Origin: Epithemia pelagica
Lineage: Eukaryota; Bacillariophyta; Bacillariophyceae; Surirellales; Surirellaceae
Reading direction: 5' to 3'
DNA: 64,000 bases
Assembly: GCA_946965045.2 (NCBI GenBank)
Contig: OX337228.1
Span: 6,448,001-6,512,000 of the forward strand
This document shows positions 37,981 to 49,600 of the stretch, piece after piece. Below the pieces are notes generated by a model. The model was given only the letters and a program-made list of their open reading frames with translations. It had not been told where the DNA came from and searched no databases. Position 1 is the stretch's first letter. Each line of letters begins with the position of its first letter. Position numbers and translations under genes: made by a program.

Positions 37981-39734
37981 CTAGTGGTAAAGATCGGAAA
38001 CGTCGCTCTTCATGGAACCTGCACCCACAGAGTGTACAAATTGTTCCGGAATTGGAATTTCCTTTTGGTCATCGCCGTCCGGATAGCTTACATTCATTTC
38101 CGAACTGAGACTGGTCGTAAAGGTTGAAACCTTGGCCGACTCTTCACTCAAATACACGGTCAAACCAATCGTCTTGTCAATCGTAAAGACTGGACACACA
38201 CCTGTGGCTTGGAGTTGAAGCCGCTTGCAGTTGACCATCTCGGCGGACGAAATCAAGGTTTCGTAGACCACCGCCGTCTTGGTACAACTGTCAATGACGA
38301 GACTCTTAAACTTACCCACCACCTTGACCGTAATGCCATCGCAGTTGTATAGGTAGACTTGTTGCTTTGGATCGGAAATCTCAATGGTAATGACACCGTC
38401 GGCCGATACTTCCTTCTTGGCGGTTTCACTCGTGTGGTTCTCCACAATCCACTTGAATCCACGATCTTGGTATTCAAAAATAGGAATACCACGGAGTGGG
38501 GCCTTCTTTTTGGGCGCCACCTTTTTGGTCTCTGCGGCAGGCTTGAGAGCCGCCGATCCCTTTTCATCGGGCTTTTTGTATTCCTTGCGCCATGTCTGTT
38601 GATCTTTGGTAACCTGTCGTCATGGAACAAATAAAAAGAATCGTGAACCGCAAGATTGTGAGAACATGTACGCTTTGTAGGACACCAAAGACTGTGTCAT
38701 AGTGCAGTATTCCTGACGAGACGACGGACCTACATACCTTTCGAAGACCCGTGGCGGCCGAGGAACCATCGGCATTTTTGCGCTGTCCCAATTCGGCAAT
38801 CAGACCACCCACGTTGCCGACCGCTGGTCCTCCCTTGAGTGTTGGATGTCGCTTTCGTGCCGACGTATCCATAATGGGATCCTTGGGTGTACTAGAGGCC
38901 TCATCCGTCAATCGAATGGCCGCTTCGGCTATGGAAACGCCCTTGGGGTTCCAGACCAAACCAGCCTTGTGATTGTCCTCAATATACGTGACCAACCCGG
39001 TCAAGACAGTTTTCAAATTGTCGCAAAAGGCAATTTGCGAATCGTCCTTTCCTTTAAAGTCTTTTCGAATACGGTTCGTCCAAAACTCGGCCGAACCCAA
39101 GGCTTCCTTCACAAAGGGTCCCGGCAATTGCTGAGGCGGTTTCATCAATATCCAAGACAGACAGGCCAGCATTTCGCTAATGGCCTTCATGTGCCGATCA
39201 AAGTCCCGATCGACCCGCAGACTACTAATCTTTTTGACCGTTTCTTGTATGGGGGCCAAATAGGGGGCCAATTCTTGGGCGACATTGGCGGGTGCCTTGG
39301 ATCGCGAGGCCAATACCACAATGGCCCGCATATCATCAAAAGCCTTTTTAATGAGAGAGCCCGTGTCTTGGAGACCCTTGAGGTCGTCGCAACTATTCAC
39401 AAAGGGAACCAAACTAGCCTTGACGTAGGCATCGTAGGCCTTGACAGCGGGGGCTTCTCCTCCGCCGGTGCCGACTGTCGCACAATCGAATGAACATCCA
39501 AGCAACAACACCAGTCAGTCTGAACAATAACAACAACGTGGTCAGTCCAGGAACAAACGAACGAACGCACGAACCTGTCAACGAAGCCGTCGAAGGAGAC
39601 GGTTTGGCACTGGGAGACGAGCTTGAAGAAGCACTAATGCCGACTTTGGATTCGAGCGCTTCGAGACGACTCAAAATATCACCAAACATATCCTTGAGAG
39701 GATCAAAGAGTGCTTGCGCTTTTGGGGAAGCCAT
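37981..39734 (-). CDS. Adenylyl cyclase-associated protein (CAP/Srv2), three exons
   Basis: Actin-monomer recycling protein. Exons 39575..39734, 38738..39474 and 37981..38613; introns 100 and 124 bp (GTTCGT...GACAG; GTATGT...GACAG); 509 residues. The start at 39734 (MASPKAQALFDPLKDM) sits in a good ACCATGG context; an ATG two codons earlier is possible. N-terminal helical-folded domain: VKAYDAYVKASLVPFVNSCD, FDRHMKAISEMLACLSWILM, AEFWTNRIRKDFKGKD. A middle region with KGGPAVGNVGGLIAELGQ (WH2-like zone), then the C-terminal beta-helix: GFKWIVENHTSETAKKEVSA, QVYLYNCDGITVKVVGKFKS, IPIPEQFVHSV. Poly-Pro is weak compared with animal CAP. The Ser-rich linker after residue 35 separates the oligomerisation helix. 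Confidence 0.93.
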
Positions 39735-40319
39735 GGTCATTCACTCTGTTGGACAAGGGCGACGGAATGACTGTTTGGGATTTCGGTTCTATCTTGCTTG
39801 TGCTTGACGTGTAACGACACAAATGGATTTCTCTCTTCACACACATCATAGAATCTCCCTCTGCCCCCACAAAGAAGCAAGATCTGGACGGATTCCCGAG
39901 CACGACTGCGAGTCAATGACCAGTAACAATGACTCCGTCTCGATTCTCGATGGATAGCGGATAGAAAAAACTTATGCCCTCACAAAATGAGACATTGGGT
40001 CATTTTCGGTTCTCATTATCCGCCGAGAAAGGATTTTCTGGTGAAGAATAAAACCACCACAAGCCTCTCTAGCTAGAAAAAGTGGAAAAGCTTACCTGAC
40101 AACGAAAAGGATACTCCACCTCTTAATACTATGGATTCCGTGGGAACCACCAGAAAGTATGAGTCCTAATACGTTTCTCTATTGTTTCCTTGGACCAAGG
40201 GAAAAGGTGCCAGCAAGTTGACTATGGATACGGTTCTCCACTTTTTGGCATCCACGTCGTCATGCACCTCCCTCGTTCGGGTGGACTTGCGCTCCATCTG
40301 TCACCACTTTGAATCATCA
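39735..40319. other. Intergenic region between two minus-strand genes
   Basis: Holds the CAP promoter and the 3' flank of the aspartyl protease gene. No gene or repeat is supported. Confidence 0.5.
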
Positions 40320-43300
40320 TCATCCTGTCGTTCGGGAACCAGCGCCTCGTCGTTTCTTGGGACTGGTCGATCCATGTCCAACCGATCCCCGTACAAGGGC
40401 CACGCCTTCGTCTTGCGTACTGCTGCCACCATGCTCCAATGGATCGTCGTCCTGTTGTTGTTGTTGCTGCTGCAAGTTGGCAAACGACGACGACGACGAA
40501 CGAGTCCGTGTGGGTCGAGACAATCGTCGCCGCACACATTGGTAGTAATAGTCCATCCATTCACAGTCCATACCATTTTCATAAATGTTTTGAATCACTC
40601 CAAAGACACTCCACAATACCAAGGACGAAGTAATGAGAACCGTAATGAAATGAACCACGCGAAAGATACCGAACCACCTGTATATGGCAACACAAAAGAA
40701 ACCATATGAGATGGACCCTGCCCTTGAAACAAGAAGACGCCGAGAGCATTTCTTTGCGTGTGGACAACGTACCAAGGTTTCCGTGGACCAAGAAAGTTCA
40801 CGTTATTATCCACGCCATTTCGAAAAGACCAGGCCGACACCACCTTGCTTTCATTGAGAAATCGAATGGAAGAAAACATTTCCTTGCTGTCCTTGTCACT
40901 CTGATCCTGCAGCAGCTGGAGAAATCTCTGTAGAAATTTCTCTTGGGACAAGACGGTTGTTTTAATCGCCAGAGCTCGTCGAGCCAAAACAAACAAATCC
41001 TCCTCGTAGCATTTCACTTCTCGTAACTCACCAACGATATGCTTGGACAGATTCCCCAGCATCTTTAAGGGTTCTTCAAAATCGCTGTCATCTTCCAGTG
41101 TACTGGTATTGGTAAGAGTTCGGTTGTTGGACACGGAAATGTCCACAATGAGTTTGACTCCATCCGGTCTTGACCTTGTCGTCGTTGCCGTCGTCGTAGA
41201 TTCCTGGGCGTGCTCATCACCAGTGGTTGGAGTCGAGGTGAGTGCATCGGGACTGTCTTCATCCAAAAACCAGGATCGTGCCATTCGAACCGTGACATCT
41301 CCCGGCAACACATTCAAGGTTGGGTCCATGTCTTGTAGCGCACGAGAAAGAGACTCGGCCACGGCCATGTCCGTGTAAATGGACCACTTGGCTCCATGGA
41401 CACTGTTTAATCCAACAATCACCCGTACGGCGTAGGGTGCCCGACAGGGATCTTCTCGAGCGCAGGCGTCAATGTGACAGGGACGTACCGTCCGTGAGAT
41501 TTGGTGGCATTTGCCATCGGAATAGGCCGCCGAGACAATGCGGGTTTGTACACACTCACGATCACAGGCACTCCACAGAGAATCACCACATTTGAGTCGA
41601 GCGTCTTGGTCTGGCATTGGGATCACCTTTTTGGCCTGTTCCACTTGTGCACAAGTTAATTGACATGGTCGTTCCTCTTCACAGATTCCTTGCGAGTTAC
41701 AGCTCACGTTGGGATCTCGATACAAATCCGTCACCTTCATTTGCTTGGCGGCATTGACACATGTGACGCCCAACCGTGTGCCGGGATTCTTGACCACGGC
41801 CACCCACTTTTCCGTGCCCAGCAGGGCAATGTTGGATTGATTGAATCGACAGAGAGGTTGATCCACACTTTCCAAACAAGTTCTGGACAAGACCGGATCC
41901 TGGACTTGGCAATCTGAAGCATAGCCCGAGTCCTCAGCAAATTCTTTGGGTACATTGCTCTTGTCGTAGGAACACGAACTTTCGGCAAAGCCAACACGAC
42001 TGTGTTCCCTGCGTAACAACAACAACAACAACAGCAACCACAACCGAGAGGATGTAGCCTTTCAGCAACTACAAGTACTGCAAAGAATGCTCTCCATTAT
42101 CAAGTACACCACTTACCAATCAAACACGACATTGTGTCCCTGCATAGTGTTGGAACCAAGAACGCCACCGGCCGTTTCGGTAAAGTACAAGCGCGAGGTG
42201 TAGAGTTTGGTGGTGGGCGAATAGTCCATGTAGCTGGTGGCTGGGATGGCAATGAGCAAATCTCCGGGTGAGGAGGGATCCAGTGTACCCGTGTAACCCG
42301 GTATGCTGTCATAATTATCAATCGAGGGATCGGTTCCACCATTATTGTTGTGCGCATGACATTGGACCAATACTGTGGGCAGTCGTTGCAATTCCTCCAG
42401 TGTTAATTTGACGGACGAATGCGAATAGGCTTTTCCCGTGGCTTCTCTCCAGGCCTTGTTAAAGGCTGGAGCTGCCGATTGACTCAAATACGTGTCGGTC
42501 GTCCCCGAGTCGACAATGACACCCTTGCCACTATTGACTGTGCGAGGATTGATGCGAACTCGAATGACTTTTTTGTGGTTGTGGTTGTTGCGGGATGATG
42601 ACGACGTTGTGGAATCTTGAGCTGCCGACTGACCGCCACCGACGCGAATATAAATGTTCTTGACAAAGACGGTAAACCATCCGGCCCGTGCCATGTTCTT
42701 GGCATAGACTAGTGGTGATGTATCCAGTGAGGTAGACAGACCGCCAATCGTCATGCTTCCGGCCGACACGCCCCGTTTGCTCGTTCCCAATTCGCGTCGA
42801 TAACACATGGAAAACAAATTGTGTTCAATCAAACCCTTGTCCCACAATTGTTTGGGAAGTGTAGCTTGATGAGCCGACATGCCCATAATGCCATCGGCGA
42901 GTTGTGTCAAAAAGAGACCTGCAGTATTCGAGTGTGTGTATGTGTGGAGGAACGGAATGGAAGGTGGTTATCACAACGTAGATATAAAGACGTGAGAGAA
43001 TGCATGACTCTCCAACAAGAATAATGTATCGTGGTGGTCCCCAATACACGTCAAACACACCACATCTTTCATCCGCAAACAAACGTACCCGACATTTTGG
43101 TCATGCATCCAAACATGAAATCAATGGAATACTTTTGATGGATGGGATCGACGGAATCCAGGACATCGGATCCTCCACAATAAAACTGATCCTTCACTTG
43201 GATGGCATCCCAACTCGAGCCTTCGGTATAGGATTGCGAAAAATGACACCGACTGGTTTCGCACGTGACACCAATGCATTCGTCGCATTCCAAAAAGCGA

Positions 43301-44181
43301 AAGGTTTCCGAGCGGGCCGGATTAAAGTAGGGATCGGTATGATGCGACCGGCCACAATTGCGACACCCCTTGCAGGGAAAGGCCGTATAATGACTCCCCG
43401 TATCGACAATCACCGTCTTGCGTTGGGGTTTGGGGGCGCCCACCCAGACCGTGGCAATGTGCGTTCCATAGCCCTGACTCAGTGGAATGGCTTGATAATT
43501 GTCAAACTTGCCACTGTGCAAGGTGGTAAACGAAGCATGAGAATGAACATGAGCACCCCCACGAGTGGTCTGCAACCGTCGTGGGCCAGGACCGTGTCCA
43601 TAGGTGTCGCCGTTATCGTCATCGTCGTCCTCTTCTTCTTTTGTAGTGTTTTGGTTCAGTCGATAAAAAGACGAATGATTGTAAAATCCATTCCAATCCA
43701 ATTGGAGATCCAGTCCCTGTTCAAGACGATACCAGTGTTCATATCGACTCAAATGACGGAGTGATTCGGCCTGCTTCATTTCGTCCTCGAGCGGAAGCAA
43801 CAGATTGGACCGATTTTCATGGGCCAGTCGTCGACGACGAGTGTGCAGTAGCTGACGAACCGATTGCAATTCCATGCGAGCATGTGGATTATTATTATTG
43901 TTTGTGCTGGCTGTTGTTCTCGTGACCGACAGAGACTCGAGCCATAAGGGCATGTCGTTGGGTTCCGGATTGGTCGTCGTCGTCGTAGTAGTCGTCCACG
44001 TCGGAGCTGCTGTAGTAGGATCCATGACCGTCGTCGTATGGCCGCTTGGAGGCAGTGCTTTCCATCGCAAGGAAAAAGAAGAAAGGACGTTCTTGTGCTC
44101 GAAGTGAACGATCAACACCAAGACAAACAATCCTGCCACCATCAGCAGCGCTGCGAAACGATGCCCCTTAGAACATGCCAT
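40320..44181 (-). CDS. Large transmembrane aspartyl protease, plasmepsin V/ASP5-like, four exons
   Basis: Exons 43089..44181, 42117..42918, 40773..42008, 40320..40677; introns 170, 108 and 95 bp, all GT-AG in phase; 1162 residues. N-terminal anchor FAALLMVAGLFVLVLIVHF. First catalytic motif VDTGSHYTAFPC, followed by CKGCRNCGRSHHTDPYFNPA and a Cys-rich nepenthesin-like insert (CDECIGVTCETSRCHFSQSY, EGSSWDA); second catalytic motif IVDSGTTDTYL. The FPC..C..CG.H pattern after the first Asp is the one seen in plasmepsin V and Toxoplasma ASP5. A ~400-residue C-terminal extension has a thrombospondin-like CGDSLWSACDRECVQTR, a SEA-like stretch, then a membrane span (FITVLITSSLVLWSVFGVI) and a Gln/Ser-rich cytosolic tail. 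A secretory-pathway location is inferred. Confidence 0.85.
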
Positions 44182-44573
44182 GGTCACTGACTGTGTGGGT
44201 CTATGGTTCGCAACAGAAAAATGAGACGGACGAGTGCGACCGAATTTTGTGGGGCTGTCAAAAATTCACAACCGCACACGTTGGCGCGCATGGCAGGACA
44301 CGGGTATGCGCGAGCTCGCGGTATCATTCCCCATTTCCAGCATCAAGTTCAAAAAACGCGCGACTAATCATGGGGCGACTCACCGGCCCACCCGCCCGAC
44401 GTGCGCGCAGACCACGATTGTCTTCTTGTGTCACAAATCACAAAACACTACAATTCTCTTGTCCTCCATTTGGAAACGTCGGGAGGGAAGGAAGGAAGGA
44501 AGGAAGGAAGGAAGGAAGCAATCGAACCATTAGTCTCTCCATAAGGACAAGAAGGAGTGTCCCGAAGCAGATC
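44182..44573. promoter_or_regulatory. Divergent region between protease and coiled-coil genes
   Basis: About 390 bp between divergent starts. The frame of the plus gene is open through it but composition is not protein-like. The (GGAA)n microsatellite lies 55-90 bp before the plus-strand start. Confidence 0.45.
44482..44518. repeat. (GGAA)n microsatellite
   Basis: About eight head-to-tail GGAA/GAAG tetramers in the presumed 5' UTR or promoter of the 44574 gene. Confidence 0.9.
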
Positions 44574-46100
44574 ATGTCGTCTTCAAGTTTCAACGGACAG
44601 GAAGCTGAGGGTGATGCGTTGGTGGCGGCCACCATGGAAAACAAGGAGAACGTCAACCTTGACGACAGTGATGAAGTGGTATTTTTGGGGAGTCGTCCGG
44701 GAAATCCATGCCAAACCAATTTCTCCCGTCGCACTCGGCCACCGAAAGGCAACATGGTTCCACGAGCTTCTGTCTCCAAGAAGTGCCCGTGGAATGACAC
44801 GAAATCAACGCGTTCTAAACCACCAGCCACCAAGCAGCACGAAGAGTCGGAAACGGAAACTCCAGTTTCATCATCCAGGGAACTTCCAGTTGTGCAGGCC
44901 CCCAAGACAAGCACCACCACTACCAGCACCAAAATGCAGGGCATTACCCCTCGCGCACGATATGAAGAAATGATGGAAACTTTTCGAAGCAAGGTGGAGC
45001 AATCCTTGGAAGAAGTCCATCGATTGCACCTTCACAAGACGGGTCTTTTGGAAGAACGCTTTCAAGCGACTGCCAAGGAACGATTGGGCATTTGCAAAAC
45101 GGAACAACCCGAAGCCCAACAAATGGCAGAGGCCGAGGCAAAAGGCTCTGCGCTCGTGTCAGGTATCGCGGCCTCCTTTGATGATCTTAGAGAATCGCTA
45201 GCTGTCTTTTTGAAGGAAGAACAACAATCCTTTGACACCAATCATGCCGCCACTTCCAAAGAGGGCATTGCAAAAAAGTTTGAACAAATCGTTGCAGAAG
45301 AGGAAGAATGGATACACTTGGAACGAGGTATGGGCTTGGTCAAGGCGGAATGTCAAGAACAGGAACGAAAATTTACACGACTTCGGGATGAAGCACGCGA
45401 CCGGGCCAAGGTGGCGGAACAAGAAGAGGAAGATTTGAAAAAATTGCTTGAGGCAAAACAACAAGAGGTGGCCTCTTTACGAGCCAAAGCGGCGGGTTAT
45501 GACGAGTTTATCCACAAGCGTAGTCAAGACTTGAGAGACCTCGAAAAAATTCGGGAGGGATGGCAAACGGAACTCGCTGCCTCGAAACAACAAAAGGAAG
45601 CACATGATTTGCTCGTCGAACGAGAACCTCTTGTGGCTGTCTCGCATCGGCAAGTGAAAATGGCCGAAACCTTTCATGCCATTGTAGCCAAGGAAATTAA
45701 CTTTGATGTCTTGGGCACACAGGAGGAAGATGGTTCGTCACCCGACAATGGGAAATTGGTCGGTTGTGAAGCGGCCGTTATCGAAGCCAAGGAAGACGTA
45801 CAAGCAACCGAATCGTCGCTTCAAGACTTGGAACGAGAACAAGTCCAACTCCAAGACAAATTGCAACGATATCGCGAATTGGCTGACATGTTCCATGAAA
45901 AAGATGTGGCCATGAAAGCGGCCGCTGCAGAAGAAGATCATGAAAAGGCTGCCGAGTTGGATGAAGCCATGCAAGGATTGTTTCAAGAAATCCAGTCTCT
46001 TGGTTTGACGAGAGGTCAGATGCCTACGGACCTTTTTTTCCGGTCCTGCTACATCATGGGCGACAAATTACTGGATATCTATAGCAATGCTTCTCAATAG
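44574..46100 (+). CDS. Coiled-coil protein (508 aa)
   Basis: The ATG at 44574 (MSSSSFNGQEAEGDALVA) starts where protein-like composition begins. The first 130 residues are disordered with basic patches and a KEN-like MENKENVN. The rest is almost all helix with heptad Leu/Ala/Glu: EEMMETFRSKVEQSLEEVHR, GLVKAECQEQERKFTRLRDE, EDLKKLLEAKQQEVASLRAK, SSLQDLEREQVQLQDKLQRY. Near the end HEKAAELDEAMQGLFQEI resembles a UVR-type helical hairpin. The terminal 30 residues (TDLFFRSCYIMGDKLLDIYS) look globular. Likely a structural or kinetochore/centrosome-type protein; function not assigned. No introns. Confidence 0.75.
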   Translation: MSSSSFNGQEAEGDALVAATMENKENVNLDDSDEVVFLGSRPGNPCQTNFSRRTRPPKGNMVPRASVSKKCPWNDTKSTRSKPPATKQHEESETETPVSSSRELPVVQAPKTSTTTTSTKMQGITPRARYEEMMETFRSKVEQSLEEVHRLHLHKTGLLEERFQATAKERLGICKTEQPEAQQMAEAEAKGSALVSGIAASFDDLRESLAVFLKEEQQSFDTNHAATSKEGIAKKFEQIVAEEEEWIHLERGMGLVKAECQEQERKFTRLRDEARDRAKVAEQEEEDLKKLLEAKQQEVASLRAKAAGYDEFIHKRSQDLRDLEKIREGWQTELAASKQQKEAHDLLVEREPLVAVSHRQVKMAETFHAIVAKEINFDVLGTQEEDGSSPDNGKLVGCEAAVIEAKEDVQATESSLQDLEREQVQLQDKLQRYRELADMFHEKDVAMKAAAAEEDHEKAAELDEAMQGLFQEIQSLGLTRGQMPTDLFFRSCYIMGDKLLDIYSNASQ

Positions 46101-46646
46101 CGCCTATAAAATAAATAATATTGAAAAGGTGGAGATGACACACTTTCGTGGCTATCAAGCATGGTTGCATGATGAGAGCTAGATCAACCAACCATCGCCT
46201 ATCGCCTACAAGTAATTGGCGTTGGTGGGAGGGAGGAGAATTCAGTCATTGTTGGCGGTTCCAACGTCGGTCGAGTCTTTGGTATCGGGGTTGGACGATC
46301 TCGAACAGCCGATGAAATGGTACTCTGGAGAACTGTCGGAAGGATGATGATGAGGATGATCCAAGGTCCCAATGGGATGTTCGGGCAGTCACATAGCTCC
46401 ATCGAGACCAACGAGCCTCGGCTTCGACGTGAAGAAAACTTCGCCCAAGGAATCTAGGGTGGAAGTTCGCATGGCATGGAGGCATACGAAACGACTTTTG
46501 TTCTCCAGCAACGTACACTACTAGTGTATGATTGTAATTCATGTTTATTCGAAGCATTGTCTATATCACTCTCGCCCCGAAACTGCAAAGACGTACTACA
46601 GACCTTTTACCACGATCATGTCTCTTTCACTTTAGAATTCCTCATT
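46101..46646. other. Convergent intergenic region
   Basis: A plus-strand frame (about 46215-46460) reads REENSVIVGGSNVGRVFGIG and is open for ~80 codons, but it has no ATG in a sensible place and no family match; probably chance or UTR. Otherwise nothing recognised. Confidence 0.4.
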
Positions 46647-49600
46647 TTACTGTTCCGCAGCCAGAGCTTGAAGCTTGCTCATGAATTTCTCATCCTTTTG
46701 AATACGATCCATGAATTCGGCAAATCGGTGCGAGCTCATGACACCTTCCACCTTGCTCACGGCCACAGCCACTCGCAAAGCACTCTTGATCCAATCGCTG
46801 TATCGTTCCAATTCCGGACCTTGTTTCTGCCCCGCCTTTTTCTTGAGCGTCTTTTCCAGGGGCTCGATAAAGGCATCGGCCGCATTCACCACGTAGGAGG
46901 GGTGGCGGGAACACATGGAAATGACAATTTGATGCGCATGCAACTGAATGTCTTCGGCATCTCCCAATGCTCGAGCCAAGACGGGCATAAAGGAGGCCAT
47001 GTCAAGACTGCCGGGGAGGGTTTCGAGAGAGGTGGAGAAAATGCTCAAGGCTGCCTTGCGAAGAGGAATGGCATCGTCCACCTTGTGCTTAAAGGGACCC
47101 AGGTCCACTTCACGCTGTAATTTCAAGCCCGATACTTCAAAGAGGGCCGGAACAATGGAATCTTGCATGAGATCCACCACAACTTGCGGCATGTGATGCG
47201 CAGCCGAATAAACCAACAACAGGGCGGCCGTCCGAACAGTCAGTTCAGTTTGGTTCAACAAGGACACAAAGGCGGACATGTGCGGTGCCAGTTGAAGAGG
47301 GTCCACCTTTCCGGCAATGGCCAACTTGACCGATGTCGCCACTGTCCAACACACCAAGGAATTCTTTTTGGATGCTTCATCTTCCTCACCGATCATACCT
47401 TCTGGAGCGACAATTTCCGAATGCAAGGTTTGGAGTTCCTTGAGTTTCGGCAACATGGTCTCGGGGCGAAGACATGAGAGCGATCCAAAACATTCCGCCA
47501 CCATGGTACGGACACCCTCTTCGGGATCGGCACAATGTTCTTCCAAGGGACCAATCAGGTCCGACAAGCTTGCCGACAGTGTCTCGGATCCGTTTTTCGC
47601 ACTGCACTTGATAAATTCGCGCAGGGCCGACAAGAGCAAGTACTGTTGTTTCTTGTTGTCTTCCTTGAGCGTGTCAATAATGGCAGGAATCAACGTGGTG
47701 GGAGATCCCACAGCCGCGTTGCCCAGTGCATAGGCAGCCGCATGCTTCAAGTCTTCCGAGGTGGAACTTTCAAAGGTGGACATGTAAATTTGTTTCAATC
47801 GATCCGCCGATTCACCCAAATCGGTGATTCGGCCGAGATCACCCGTAATCAAGAGGGACAGCTGGACGCGTCGAATGCCAAGGCTTCCATCGGGTGCGGT
47901 TTCCGATTCCAAAAGCTCAAAGATTTCATCCAATACCTGTTTTGTACTGCCGGAACTCGCCGTCACAATGGCAATGCATTTGGAAAGATTGTAGATTGTG
48001 TTTTTCCCCATTTTGCCCTTGAGTCGTTGTCGTAAAGAGGCAAGAAGTTCTTCCACCGGCACTGCCTGCGTTACAGTCACTTGCTTGAAAAAGGCCAACA
48101 ACGAGTCCAAGGCCATGTCTTGTAACAGGGATGATGTGGACAATTTCAAGGCTGGTTCGAGAACATGCTCCTTGACGGCTGGACCGCAAGCCGGACACAC
48201 TTCTAGAATCGAATCCGTACACTCCAGGGCCAAATGGCTCAAGTGCAAGTCCGAATCAACAATCAAATGGGTAATATCTTGGACCAATTTGGAGAAAAGT
48301 TGACCATCCCGAAACTCTGGATACGAGCCATGATTGGTCACAATGATATCCAAGGCCTCCAAGGTACTTTGTTTGAGACTCCGACTCTGCAGCTTGAGAA
48401 AGGAGGACATGGCGGCAATGGAATCGGCCAAAATGGGGGACAAATCAATGGCCGCATTGTCTTGCATGGAATTGAGACCCGAGGCGGCTGCAATGGTGGC
48501 CACGTTCTTAATGGCCGAAATCCGCGTTGTTTCATTCTTGAGACGTTCCAACAAGAGTTGGAGAAGCCGTGTCTTGTGTTGGTCCGACATGTGCGGATGC
48601 AAATACGACAAGAGAGAGGCCGATGCCTTGAGAGCGCATTCCTTGATTTCTTGATCGACATCATGAGCCGCCAACTTGGGTTCCACAGCTTTGAAAATCA
48701 TTTCCGCCACTTGAGATCGTTCCTGTGACACACTTTCTTGTTCTTGTTCTTCCGGACTGTACCCCACGACAAAAAAGCGTGGAACAAAGGCAATGGCTTG
48801 GAGGGCTTGAGCAATGACCTTGTACCATTGTTCATTGACGCCCTGGCAAAGTTGTGGCAGCAAGGTTTGGTGCAAACAAATTCGAACATGGACGCGAGAG
48901 TGATTGTCGCTGGCGAGCATGACATGGACCAAGGATAGTGCATCGAGTCGAAGGGCCTTACTAATTGTGCCTTCCCGATGATGATGATGCTGTTGTTGCT
49001 GTTGCTGAGGACTGGCCAAAAAGGCCTCGACGTGCTGAAAGACCGATGTCAGTTCCGCTTGACTTCCCACTCCTCCCGGTGCCTTACAAAGCGTTGCCAA
49101 CAAGGCAAGACAACTGGATTTGGACCGTTCATTGCCCTTTTTGGTACTGAGAATCTTTTCACATTCCTTGACAATCTTTTGTCGATACTTGTTCAAGTCA
49201 ATCATGGACTTTGTGGTTGTTGTGGATTCGGGAGGAGTATCACGATTTGTGGAGGCAAACGACACGACTGTTGCACTGGCCGCATCCGAGGCCGCGGCAA
49301 TGGTGACAGCCAAGAGACGGGTGAAGCAATCAATGACTCCGACACGGCAATTTTCTTCTCGTTCCTTGAATCGATTGACCAAGGCTGCTGCTACGACTGC
49401 CTGTTGTTTGCGAATGGCAAAGGAGGTCAACCACAAAATGGCCGGATCGTGTTTCTTGGCTTCCACCACCGCCTTGAGTGCCCGGACAGCTCCTCGTCGC
49501 ACTTTCCAACTCTCATCGTCGTCATCTTCTTCTTCATCCTCGTCATCGTCATCCTCTTCGTACTCATCCTCCTCGTCGTCGTCGGCATCGTCATTGTCCT

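Noticed and set aside
40182-40709. 175-codon plus-strand frame
   Set aside because: Antisense of the last protease exon, whose phase and membrane span fit the spliced model.
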